64,000 nucleotides of DNA, taken from contig NZ_JANPVN010000001.1 in NCBI RefSeq assembly GCF_026157085.1, positions 558,001-622,000 on the forward strand. Reading direction: 5' to 3'. Both the position numbers and the translations under genes were made by a program. The notes under the pieces were generated by a model. It made no database searches, was not told the origin of the DNA, and saw only the letters and a program-made list of their open reading frames with translations. Below, piece after piece: positions 11,101 to 17,042 of the stretch; within the stretch, counting starts at the first letter, position 1; each line of letters opens with the position of its first letter. The stretch comes from Sphingomicrobium arenosum (GTDB taxonomy: Bacteria; Pseudomonadota; Alphaproteobacteria; Sphingomonadales; Sphingomonadaceae).

Positions 11101-11240
11101 CCTCTGAGAGCTCTCGCAGACTTGGAATCACGCCTCTTAAGCTCAAAGGAAATCAGGTCGAGTTCCGCAGCATTATCGGACAGCTCATTCGCCATCCGCG
11201 ATAAATCTGCATTGGACTTGTTCATAAGCGGACGCGACAT
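5112..11240 (-). CDS. DUF4011 superfamily 1 helicase with Vsr/DUF559-type nuclease (HheA-like defence protein)
   Basis: Giant protein of 2042 residues from the ATG at 11240, which has a GAGGTG ribosome-binding site; an upstream in-frame TTG at 11264 is less likely. Order of parts: an N-terminal region with a transglutaminase-like patch (Cys295 in ATCLDTALLF, His321 in KGHAFAG); DUF4011-like region at about 453-700; Walker A GPPGTGKS at 769-776; a long insert rich in charged helices; Walker B IVIFDEAS at 1396-1403; motif VI LNVAITRAR near 1633-1641; a Vsr/DUF559-like PD-(D/E)xK nuclease at about 1697-1790 (Asp1724, Glu1741, CDGAMYHS); and a DUF3320-like tail near 1905-1960. DUF4011-helicase-Vsr proteins are known as single-gene antiphage systems (Hhe). 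The defence role here is inferred from architecture and island context. Confidence 0.85.
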   Translation of the reverse strand: MSRPLMNKSNADLSRMANELSDNAAELDLISFELKRRDSKSARALRGEVEARLAALKIGSTPDEVQTTPEIKSDSVQCSVSIAADVAEKIGFVSHQNSVPPLRSIALTNDQDVTLENLRLSLRSEPDFLEKREWKIDRIGPNDTLHINDRRVEINGSYTRGLSESERGQLILELTDEDGEQVAQEKFPVELLAYDEWGGATAMPELLAAFSMPNDPSIDRLLKSASEILRRAGKDGSIDGYKSGDRRRIYELASAIWTAVCDLELSYAVPPASFEEQGQKVRTPGSVMRGRLATCLDTALLFTSALEQAGLHPLIVLTKGHAFAGLWLQPTEFADLVTDSAGSVRNRIELDEVIVFETTLVADNPPACFSDAVAEARRQIEAITSPDFFTLIDIHRGRMQKLRPLSVFSEKPDDSESVSKRSHALDLAPRSLPKSFDLADGGAEEADAATDKIIEWQRKLLDLTARNRLLNLPKQGSVLELVCPDPGRLEDLLADGKDIKIRPVPDLEIGGRDVELHRQRSKEDLLIEHARQGLERGEIYSELDKKKLDAALIKLYRAAKSDLEEGGANTLYLAMGFLEWKKDPSEQKTYRAPLILLPVSLKRRSARADMKLCAHSDDARFNMTLVELLKEDFALELPGLDRELPSDDSGIDVHGVWNHVRQKIKDSSGFEVRNDIVLGIFSFSKYLMWKDLRDRAEQLKQNRVVRHLIEGGSQSFASTLSPDREPMVEAKVLDKAVRPENLFAPLPADSSQLAAVVASGQGYDFVLDGPPGTGKSQTIANMIAHNLALGKRVLFVSEKRAALDVVYRRLEAIGLGEFCLELHSHKSAKSEVIRQLDEAWNARGALSPEEWSNETQRLEQLRDQLNVVAGALHKQYSNGMTVHDAVWRSIRDDDELVPALEWPASTEHSQHEVEAFKQSVRMLELTFQDLRAVDPLVIENVELTEWSNVAQASLVAVAKELTKANRELSKIVPQFCKASGLPFAIECFAEAADAKEVISDIGSMAGADLKFAFEPNSREIIEAINAYATGLQDYRDLRAELSTEYGLEAEGDIDTAAFSRSWGEAGERFWFFEDLAKRKIIRELGAAGKTSARPDPGKDLPILERLRTKRAGLEVFGAKLAKASISVGLNSDPSELFRMADLARIAKKTIQRSASNADDLSRWNTQLRKLIVDANDLLHEGSHLSHIIGDFREAIQNWSASEQRFLEIGGTSLADRSFSDVDSILEAIGSNSRALQSICHWNKAKREAESSGLGQLVELIEGGLPEGVAVPLFETAYAKWFATWAIDGEPLLRQFNARIHEDAIDRFRAQTDAVQDLTSKIVRARLCSNLPEPGDVARKSGFGILKHEIAKKRRHKAVRQLAEEMGEDFTKLAPCMLMSPLSIAQYLPADQALFDIVIFDEASQITPWDAVGSIARGRQLVLAGDDKQMPPTNFFTKGTAVAIDDDLGDLDSILEECQGAGIPPRSLNWHYRSRHDSLIAFSNSRYYGNNLVTFPAPETRASAVSWRRVDGIYAKGRGQTNAIEAKAIVEEVKSQLSGVKPGAKTLGVVTLNSQQQELILDLLETERSRNAALDAHFSDDLEEPIFVKNLETVQGDERDIIILGVTFGPIEPEAQSMSMNFGPLNRDGGERRLNVAITRARQEMILFTSFDASMIDLSRTSATAIRDLKHFIEYADKGPRALAEAHQGSVGATESPFEDAVKAMLEKRGWITRPQIGVSSYRIDLGVVHPDRPGDFLAGIECDGAMYHSALTARDRDKVRQAVLEGLGWRILRIWSTDFWIDADKAIERVHERLMDLLELGREGEIAASELNGRQYSDATDSALVETENADDPEERSDEPVTTASREESAGENVETTLNDDALFARRESEFQSSPSEAVRTEYRRADLVSFTDQLEPDRFHDVLYTPVLKGMISAIVEVEAPIQLSSLSTRIARAHGFMRTGGQIMARIRKIAKSVAHLTTEASGAEVIWARESDEGQLSTWRIPTDDDEKRPIEEIPDAELRVAGRYYGDEDDPAKAIAEAYGFSRLRAPSRRRIEGALRI

Positions 11241-11844
11241 TTTCACCTCGTGAGACGAATACAAGTATAACCGCGCCGCGAATCGAAAATTCGCGGTCGG
11301 TCGATCGCATGTAACTTCAGAGACTCCCCCCGATCGCCGATAACGATGCGCAAAGAGTCAGCCGTAGTAGATGTCATACTTCCCCCGGTTCGGCACCAGT
11401 ATCAAAGTCGGAATGCAAACCTACGTCAAGGCAAGCGATCGGAGAGCGACGCTCCTTCTAGAGGCCTCCCACTCCCCCGGCGAAGGTCCGTCAGCGCAGA
11501 TGCAGCACACCCGAGCGTAAGAAATATAAGTCGTCGGAGAATTGGTGAAGAAGCCGAAATGGCCTCCTTTGCCCTAAAATTTCTGCCAGGTTGAGGATTC
11601 GGTTGTTAGCCGACAGTGGCGGCCGAACGTATTCGGAGGCTAGTTTCCAATCCCCCCGCCGAAAGAGGATGATCCGCTGTCGGCGCAAAGTCGGCCGATC
11701 CATGAGATTGTCAATTCAACGGGAAGCGGTCGGCCTTGCGGCCTCAAATCGAGGGAAGGACTCACGTAGCTGAGCCAATTGAATGAAAATATGCACTCGC
11801 GGCCAATGGCTTGGCTGTCGCGAGCAAGAAGAAGGAACTTGCAA
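11241..11844. other. 600-bp intergenic region with helicase promoter and no gene seen
   Basis: Besides the promoter/operator of the helicase gene at the left edge, I see only an imperfect inverted repeat (GCCGACAG at 11609-11616 and CTGTCGGC at 11677-11684). No reading frame here has convincing codon use or a ribosome-binding site. Confidence 0.5.
11263..11296 (-). promoter_or_regulatory. Helicase-gene promoter with overlapping palindromic operator
   Basis: On the minus strand a TATACT -10 element lies at 11268-11263, about 23 bases before the ATG at 11240. Just upstream, at 11276-11296, is a perfect inverted repeat (CCGCGAAT, five-base spacer, ATTCGCGG) covering the spacer and -35 position. 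No good -35 hexamer is present. This layout suggests control by a DNA-binding regulator, though none is encoded next door. Confidence 0.45.
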
Positions 11845-12381
11845 ATGCAAGCCCAAGCCGATTTCGTCGCCCGTCTCGCCCTCGACCCGATCCCCGAACC
11901 GCGCGCCAAGGTGAAGTGGCTGATGTATGCCACGACAATGCTCGTCGACGGTCACGTCGACCTCGAACCACAGCACTGGTTTCCTTATCTCGAGAATAGC
12001 TTCTTCCTCGGAGAAGCGAACCTCGTGATCATCGGAACGGGCTGTCAGCGCCCTCTAGTGCTGCGCGAAGCGATGGCGGTCGCTGCAGCGGTCACTGGCG
12101 ACCTCCTCATCGTCAGATCACATGAAGGGCCCCGACAGGCGTCGTTTGACGTCAAGGTCATCGGAGATGATCGCCTGTTCTGCGCGTACCAGCTGTGGAT
12201 CCCGCGGCCGACCGGCACGGCGTGGCTCATCCCGACGGTCGGGGAGGGGCCCTGCATCCGTCTCGAACAGTCTGGGCTCAGGGTCGAGCAGGAACCGCCC
12301 TATCTCGACTGGGCCGATCGCTGGCGAGGGATCGAGCACGGCGCTGAGTTTCTCAGCGTGGCCGTTCAGGGGTGGTTCTAA
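11845..12381 (+). CDS. Hypothetical protein, accessory
   Basis: Protein of 178 residues when started at the ATG at 11845, which has an AAGGA ribosome-binding site eight bases upstream; an in-frame ATG at 11779 lacks one. I do not recognise a family. The sequence is soluble, rich in Trp and Pro, with no signal peptide and no membrane helix. Its stop lies two bases before the ATG of the next gene, which indicates an operon with the HxH-motif protein. The pair sits between the antiviral helicase and the unknown 460-residue gene within the mobile-element-like region. Confidence 0.6.
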   Translation: MQAQADFVARLALDPIPEPRAKVKWLMYATTMLVDGHVDLEPQHWFPYLENSFFLGEANLVIIGTGCQRPLVLREAMAVAAAVTGDLLIVRSHEGPRQASFDVKVIGDDRLFCAYQLWIPRPTGTAWLIPTVGEGPCIRLEQSGLRVEQEPPYLDWADRWRGIEHGAEFLSVAVQGWF

Positions 12382-12383
12382 GC

Positions 12384-12971
12384 ATGGGCACGAAGACCAA
12401 GCCCGCCGCTTCGTTCGACGAGCCGATCGAACTCGCAGTATTCTGGAAAGGAAAACCGGAAGACGCCTTCACCTACGCCCGCTTCTACTGGCCTCCCGGG
12501 TCAGGAGAGCGGGAGAGCCTCGCTCCACGCTTTATCGCCAAGCGCCGCCCTGGCGCGAAGGAGGGCGATGTCGACACCGCTGCGCGTGTGGAGGTGTTAC
12601 TGCCCGAGGACGCGCCGGAGGAATATCTCGACCCCGACTTCCTCGTCCGCAACTACGACGCGCAGGCGGCTGCCGATGAGGGAACGGTGCTCGTTCAGGT
12701 CACGATGCGGTTCCCCGAAGCCTTCAATCTACACGGCCCCTACGAGCGTTGTAGGCGCTGGTTGTGGAAGCACTACGTCGAGAAGCGGCGGCTTCCGATC
12801 ATGGTCGTGCTCCATGCCCCGCACCTCAAGGGAAGTTCAAACCCGCCTCATGTCCACGCGCTGGTGCTGGCGCGATCGCTTGGTCGATTTGGCTGGGGTG
12901 AGAAGGATCTGAAGCTCGGCACTGATCGCGATCGAAAGGCCTCTGTCTCATCGTGGGATAATTTTCTGTGA
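12384..12971 (+). CDS. Hypothetical protein with HxH (HUH-like) motif
   Basis: Protein of 195 residues from the ATG at 12384, starting two bases after the upstream gene's stop. No full-length family is recognised. The segment VVLHAPHLKG followed by NPPHVHALVLAR (about residues 139-160) resembles motif III of MobA/MobL-type relaxases or other HUH-fold enzymes, where two His in an HxH array bind a metal. No clear catalytic Tyr or helicase-like domain accompanies it, and the protein is shorter than known relaxases. It may be a single-domain nuclease, a degenerate relaxase or a chance resemblance. The complete MobV relaxase further downstream makes an accessory mobilization role conceivable. Confidence 0.6.
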   Translation: MGTKTKPAASFDEPIELAVFWKGKPEDAFTYARFYWPPGSGERESLAPRFIAKRRPGAKEGDVDTAARVEVLLPEDAPEEYLDPDFLVRNYDAQAAADEGTVLVQVTMRFPEAFNLHGPYERCRRWLWKHYVEKRRLPIMVVLHAPHLKGSSNPPHVHALVLARSLGRFGWGEKDLKLGTDRDRKASVSSWDNFL

Positions 12972-13002
12972 ATTGCATTGCCTGACTTAAGCCGATCGAG
13001 GG

Positions 13003-13034
13003 TTCGGCCTCCGTAATCATACGGAATTGCCGAA
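13003..13034. repeat. Nested inverted repeat upstream of the 460-residue gene
   Basis: Outer arms TTCGGC and GCCGAA enclose inner arms TCCGT and ACGGA around a six-base loop. It lies 57 bases before the ATG at 13091 and 32 bases after the preceding stop. It could be an operator for the downstream gene or a weak terminator; there is no T-tract. Confidence 0.4.
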
Positions 13035-13090
13035 TTCTCGATTGCGCATCATGAATCTCCTCAGACTTTCAGAGTATAGAGGAGTATTTA

Positions 13091-14473
13091 ATGCCAACCA
13101 AAGGAACACGTGGGCGAACGCAATGGAATTATAGGGGGTTCACTCTGTCAAAGGGCTTTCGCCCAGAAGCGGTAGAGCAGGCTTTCAGCGAAACCTTCCG
13201 AAATTATCGATATGGCTCGTCAGGAAAGAGAGCTGCTCATGAGCAACTCTTCGACGTCCGCATCGATGACTTGGCGAAGGTGCCGTTGGGTGCCTTCGAA
13301 AAACGCCCTTCTGTAGCGCCGACTTACGTGATCCCGGCTCAGGAGGAGCATCTCGGCGATTACTGCCGGCACTTGCTCGATGCCGGGGGCGATCGGGACT
13401 ATATCGAACTGCTCACGCCAAGTTTCTCGTTGTCAGAGCACGTGGAAGAACTCTGGGAGATTCGGAGCCTCAGCCTGGAAATCTATCGTGAGATCGTACG
13501 CGGCCGCTTCTGGAAGGCGGTCGAACTCTGGTTCGCGCTGCCGGATAATGCGCGACCGGGGCAGTCGCAGTTTGAGAAGGTGGTTAGCCGCCAACTCCTT
13601 CTTTTCTGCGCTTTTGAACTCCAGCTGGCTGCCTGCGCCATTCGTGCGAGTTTCGAAGCGCCCCTAGGTGAGCTATTCTCCTCCACGCAGAAGGAGGTCA
13701 AGGAAGGGACCATCCGCCGCGAAAGTTCATCAGCGGAGGACATCCTTAAAGTTGTCTCATCTGCCTTTGATCCGACTGCCGGTCATAGTGATAAGATTGA
13801 GATCAAAGGAATACCTAGGGCGCTCCGCCAGAAAGCGAAGAAAATCGCGGAATCGATGAGCGATGAAGAACTGAAATCTGCGAATTTCCAGCTCGGCAAA
13901 TACGTGCCCCGTCTTTCTGACTGCTGGAGCCACGCGCCCGGCGAGGAGTACCAATCCTCTGGTAAGCTTAACGCCCACTTTTTCGCTGGTTGGACTGGCG
14001 GCATCAACCATGTCGAAGGCTTGGCGATCACGGTAATCCGCTTTGTGCAGGCCGAGCAACACGTCGCCGATATGGTCGCTACTGCATTCGAAGCCGTTTT
14101 GAACGACGAGCCTGCAGAGCGCCTAGGGCCGCTGCCGTCCCTTGGTGCTGATGGTCTCAGTGACGAGCAGAAAAACCGCGCGTTTGAGATTCTGCATCAC
14201 GTTCGGCGCGTGCACCTCCGTGATACCCGCTGGCGCTCTCGCACCACCTCCGCTGACCTTCGTCGCTTCGGAAAGGACGCGGATTATGAGGCTCGGCATT
14301 TCGACCTTCAGGATCGCGCGGGGCTGGCTCCAATGAGAAAAGCAACAAAGCGCCTCATGGCATGGGGTCAACGTTATCGCCCCGGCTCCTCTGATTGGAA
14401 GGCCGAACATGGCGTCTATTGGACCTTAGATGTGCTTCCCGAAGAACGATTGTCCCGGCCAACCCGCACATAG
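13091..14473 (+). CDS. Hypothetical protein, 460 residues, accessory
   Basis: Start ATG at 13091 has a strong AGAGGAG ribosome-binding site nine bases upstream. The product is soluble, with no signal peptide or membrane helices, a mixed charged composition and many long predicted helices. I recognise no catalytic motif or named domain. The opening segment (TQWNYRGFTLSKGFRPEAV) and the Trp/Arg-rich end (RYRPGSSDWK) are distinctive. It stands alone between the HxH-motif pair and the relaxase locus. Its stop codon forms the first bases of a 20-bp repeat that recurs after the relaxase gene. Defence, regulation or element maintenance are all possible; function unknown. Confidence 0.7.
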   Translation: MPTKGTRGRTQWNYRGFTLSKGFRPEAVEQAFSETFRNYRYGSSGKRAAHEQLFDVRIDDLAKVPLGAFEKRPSVAPTYVIPAQEEHLGDYCRHLLDAGGDRDYIELLTPSFSLSEHVEELWEIRSLSLEIYREIVRGRFWKAVELWFALPDNARPGQSQFEKVVSRQLLLFCAFELQLAACAIRASFEAPLGELFSSTQKEVKEGTIRRESSSAEDILKVVSSAFDPTAGHSDKIEIKGIPRALRQKAKKIAESMSDEELKSANFQLGKYVPRLSDCWSHAPGEEYQSSGKLNAHFFAGWTGGINHVEGLAITVIRFVQAEQHVADMVATAFEAVLNDEPAERLGPLPSLGADGLSDEQKNRAFEILHHVRRVHLRDTRWRSRTTSADLRRFGKDADYEARHFDLQDRAGLAPMRKATKRLMAWGQRYRPGSSDWKAEHGVYWTLDVLPEERLSRPTRT

Positions 14474-14490
14474 TTGCGGGGTAAGTGGCG
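14471..14490 (+). repeat. Direct repeat copy 1 flanking the relaxase cassette
   Basis: TAGTTGCGGGGTAAGTGGCG here matches TAGTAGCGGGGTAAGTGGCG at 16593-16612 at 19 of 20 positions. The two copies bracket the hairpin region plus the relaxase gene, and each sits just upstream of the next gene set. Confidence 0.7.
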
Positions 14491-14506
14491 GGCTTCCTGC
14501 CCACCT

Positions 14507-14832
14507 TTGATCCAACCCGAAAGCGATCGCGATCAGACGCCCGATGACGGGCCGTCCTCGCGATCGCTTTCGGAGGTTGATCATGAAACACCCTGTCAAT
14601 TCGCATCGGCTAGAGCCTCATCCACAAGCTCGTTTTCAGGCGCCTCATCGAGGCGCCCGCCGGCCCGCAGGAGCGGGCCGGGAGTGCCCCCGCATGGGGG
14701 CAATTGGCTGCGCCAATAAAACTGTAGTGACCGACTACAGGATCATTGGTCCCGGCGTTGCCACCCATGATCCCGTCGGTTGGGGCGATCCCCAAGCCCC
14801 CTTGTCCGAACAGGGCCGCTCGTCATGAGCGG
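14507..14832 (+). promoter_or_regulatory. Serial stem-loop region upstream of the relaxase gene (candidate oriT/structured leader)
   Basis: Perfect or near-perfect inverted repeats follow one another. They include 14517-14573 (16-bp perfect arms), 14639-14657 (8 bp, 3-base loop), 14660-14681 (9 bp), 14685-14702 (7 bp), 14703-14717 (6 bp), 14722-14740 (7 bp), 14741-14772 (10 bp, one mismatch), 14780-14795 (6 bp) and 14816-14832 (6 bp, with the relaxase ATG in the loop). The first contains two GCGATCGC palindromes. MobV relaxases nick at inverted repeats upstream of their own gene, so oriT is expected here. The series could also be a structured mRNA leader that limits relaxase translation. Confidence 0.6.
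14583..14828 (+). CDS. Small hypothetical protein coupled to the relaxase gene
   Basis: Possible protein of 81 residues starting at the ATG at 14583, with a GGAGG ribosome-binding site about six bases upstream. Its TGA overlaps the relaxase ATG (ATGA at 14825-14828), the usual sign of translational coupling. The product is Arg/Pro/Gly-rich and resembles no family I know. The composition is partly forced by the serial stem-loops in the same DNA. It may be a leader peptide whose translation opens the hairpins ahead of the relaxase gene, or simply an open frame through a structured region. Confidence 0.45.
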   Translation: MKHPVNSHRLEPHPQARFQAPHRGARRPAGAGRECPRMGAIGCANKTVVTDYRIIGPGVATHDPVGWGDPQAPLSEQGRSS

Positions 14833-16579
14833 ACCACAGTTCGTGCACATGGAAACCTACGCAATGTCGGTTTCCAGCCTTCGCCAAAAGCGCGAGATCG
14901 CGATGGCTAAGGAAGGCAAAGTCAAATTCGATCGCAGGCTCAATGTGGAGGAAATCTGCCACGAGGCCGCCCGTACGCCGGGCTCTCATCCGCATGTCGA
15001 TGAACCCTTGGAACCGCGCCTGTTATTCGGGGTCGATCCGGTCGAGGTCCCTGATATCATCCAGTCCCGTCTCGACGAGCATAAGGTGCGTCAGCGCGAA
15101 CGTCGACGCGCGCTGCCAAGAGGCCAACGGCGAGGGGTCGCATCAGCGCTCCGAAAGGATGCGCAGGTGCTCGTGGCCATGGTCGCATCATACCCTGTGC
15201 CTTGGGTAGAGGAAAAGAACGGAGAACTCGTCGCGAACTTCCAGTCCGAGGAAGAAAAGGCGCTCCTCCAAAAATGGAACGAGCTGACTATCGCGTGGGG
15301 CCATCAGCAGTGCCGTGAGCTCGGTTTAGAGCTCGTTAGCGTGGTCGAGCATTTCGACGAGGGGCATCCGCATCTCCATCTTCTTGCCGTCGCTGCCGGC
15401 GAAAACCCTGATGTGAGGTCGTGTCATCCGGGACGGCTCGCCAAGGACGCCGTCGAGCGAAACGAGGGCGAAACAGACAGGGAGCATCGGGCGCGAGGAG
15501 ATCGCGCATACAAGGATGCGATGCAGGCTTTCCAGCAGCGCTATTACGATGATGTGTCGCAAGAAGTCGGTCTTCTTCGACATGGCCCGAAGCGCTTTCG
15601 GTTGGGACATAACGAGTACAAGGAATATAGGCAGGCACAGAAGGCCGCCGCGGCTGCGAAACTGAAAAGAGACCAGGCAGAGGCTGGGCTGGCTCAGGCG
15701 CAGGTGGAGCGGAAGAGGCTCGAGAGGCGATTGGCGGACGTGAAGATCGACTTGGAGATTGTCTCTGAGGGGCTAGCTGCAAAAAGAGAAGAGAAGGGTC
15801 AGCAGGAAAGACTCAGGCAGCAACTGCTTTCATCGGTGAGCCGGCTTCAGGGAATTCTTGAGGAAGACGGGCGAATGCGGGATCGGATGATCCAAGAACT
15901 CGATGAGCTTAAGGAAGCGCGAGAAATCGAGGAACGCTCCCGGGACGAGGCAGAGGCTGAGAAGGAGCGGGCGCTTGCGGAAATCCAGAGTGAGCGGGCT
16001 CGGCTCCACTGTGAGCGGGAAAGCGTGGAACTCGAAAAGAAGAAACTCGATCGAGAGAAGCGTAGAGTCGCCAGCATCTTCGAAGGATTGAGGGCCTATG
16101 CGGCCAAAACTCTCAAATATGTCGAGAAGGAGGGCGGGGAAGCGGCCCTCGTTTACGAGGGTAAGGACGCGGGTGCTCAGAAGCGGCTTGATGCGGTGGC
16201 GTCTGATCTGCGTCCGATCATTGGTGAAATCCACAATGGGCTGATGGCGCAAGTCACGAAAGCCATTCGCCGCGTAAGAAGGGCCATGGGGGTCGCACTT
16301 AAAGCATGGGGCCAGGGCATGCTTTCCGTCGATAAAAGCCAAGCCGATGGGCCGAGACTGGTTGTCGGGAATAGTGCCGAGGCCAAGGCACTAACCGATC
16401 AGATCAAGCCCTATACTACCGAGGCTGCCACCGTGGTCGCAGCACTCCCCGATCCCGGGAAGCTTGTCGAAATATATGACCGAATGGCGGCTGTGAAGAA
16501 CATCCTGACAGAAGCGGAATACCGTCAATACGTGCAACTCAACGATGCCATTCAACAGAGTAGTCACAAAGGTCGGTAG
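14825..16579 (+). CDS. mobV: MobV-family (Mob/Pre) relaxase
   Basis: Relaxase of 584 residues from the ATG at 14825, expected to nick oriT and pilot single-stranded transfer of the element through a conjugation apparatus supplied in trans. The metal-binding motif HFDEGHPHLHLL at about 176-187 matches the HxDExxPHxH signature of Mob_Pre proteins. Residues about 285-440 form a long charged coiled coil rich in Glu, Arg and Lys, as in other MobV proteins. The start codon lies in the loop of a CCGCTC/GAGCGG hairpin. An upstream in-frame alternative at 14780 is not needed. No type IV secretion genes are in the window, so the element would be mobilizable rather than self-transmissible. Confidence 0.85.
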   Translation: MSGPQFVHMETYAMSVSSLRQKREIAMAKEGKVKFDRRLNVEEICHEAARTPGSHPHVDEPLEPRLLFGVDPVEVPDIIQSRLDEHKVRQRERRRALPRGQRRGVASALRKDAQVLVAMVASYPVPWVEEKNGELVANFQSEEEKALLQKWNELTIAWGHQQCRELGLELVSVVEHFDEGHPHLHLLAVAAGENPDVRSCHPGRLAKDAVERNEGETDREHRARGDRAYKDAMQAFQQRYYDDVSQEVGLLRHGPKRFRLGHNEYKEYRQAQKAAAAAKLKRDQAEAGLAQAQVERKRLERRLADVKIDLEIVSEGLAAKREEKGQQERLRQQLLSSVSRLQGILEEDGRMRDRMIQELDELKEAREIEERSRDEAEAEKERALAEIQSERARLHCERESVELEKKKLDREKRRVASIFEGLRAYAAKTLKYVEKEGGEAALVYEGKDAGAQKRLDAVASDLRPIIGEIHNGLMAQVTKAIRRVRRAMGVALKAWGQGMLSVDKSQADGPRLVVGNSAEAKALTDQIKPYTTEAATVVAALPDPGKLVEIYDRMAAVKNILTEAEYRQYVQLNDAIQQSSHKGR

Positions 16580-16592
16580 CAGCTCGAAGTCT

Positions 16593-16612
16593 TAGTAGCG
16601 GGGTAAGTGGCG
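16593..16612 (+). repeat. Direct repeat copy 2 flanking the relaxase cassette
   Basis: Second copy of the 20-bp word described at 14471-14490 (19 of 20 identical), 14 bases after the relaxase stop and 35 bases before the excisionase-like gene. Confidence 0.7.
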
Positions 16613-16646
16613 AGACAATTGGCCCCGGGGCGGTAGCCAGGAGGCC

Positions 16647-17042
16647 ATGACGCAACTGCCGCTCTTCGATGTCCAACCCGAACTCACCGCCCGAGGCGCA
16701 TGCCCGGGCGGTGGGCAAGGGGAGGGGATGAAGTCCGAGGACGATGTACAATCGTCTGAGGAAAAAGAGATGAGCGAAGGGCTCAGCGCCACCATCACGA
16801 CGGCGCATGACGTTCCGCACTATGTCACTGCGTGGCCCATGGGGCTCACCTACGACCAGGCGCTCGCTTACACATCCGCATCGCCATCGCAGATGCGGCG
16901 CTGGCAGCAAGATGGTCGGGTGGTCTTTCACCGTGTCGGTCGTAACGGCCGACGGGTCGCCTATCGACCTCATCTCGATGCGCTTTTGGAAGAACGCTTC
17001 AAAGGCGCCACCAGGATCGAAGAGGATTTCGATTTTGGCTAA
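16647..17042 (+). CDS. Excisionase-like helix-turn-helix protein
   Basis: Protein of up to 131 residues whose C-terminal half (GLTYDQALAYTSASPSQMRR, a WQQDGRVVFHRVGR stretch, then RRVAYRPHLDALL) has the winged-helix pattern of HTH_17/excisionase proteins. These bind attachment-site DNA and steer the integrase towards excision. The ATG at 16647 has AGGAGG only two bases away. In-frame ATGs at 16729 and 16770 also have purine-rich leaders, so the N-terminal 27-41 residues, which are low-complexity, may not be translated. The gene overlaps the integrase start by eight bases, supporting a paired xis-int function. Confidence 0.75.
   Translation: MTQLPLFDVQPELTARGACPGGGQGEGMKSEDDVQSSEEKEMSEGLSATITTAHDVPHYVTAWPMGLTYDQALAYTSASPSQMRRWQQDGRVVFHRVGRNGRRVAYRPHLDALLEERFKGATRIEEDFDFG

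Noticed and set aside
16807..17034. Longer integrase start at 16807
   Set aside because: The extra 76 residues are an out-of-frame reading of the excisionase-like gene. The TTG at 17035 gives a normal integrase N-terminus with a ribosome-binding site.
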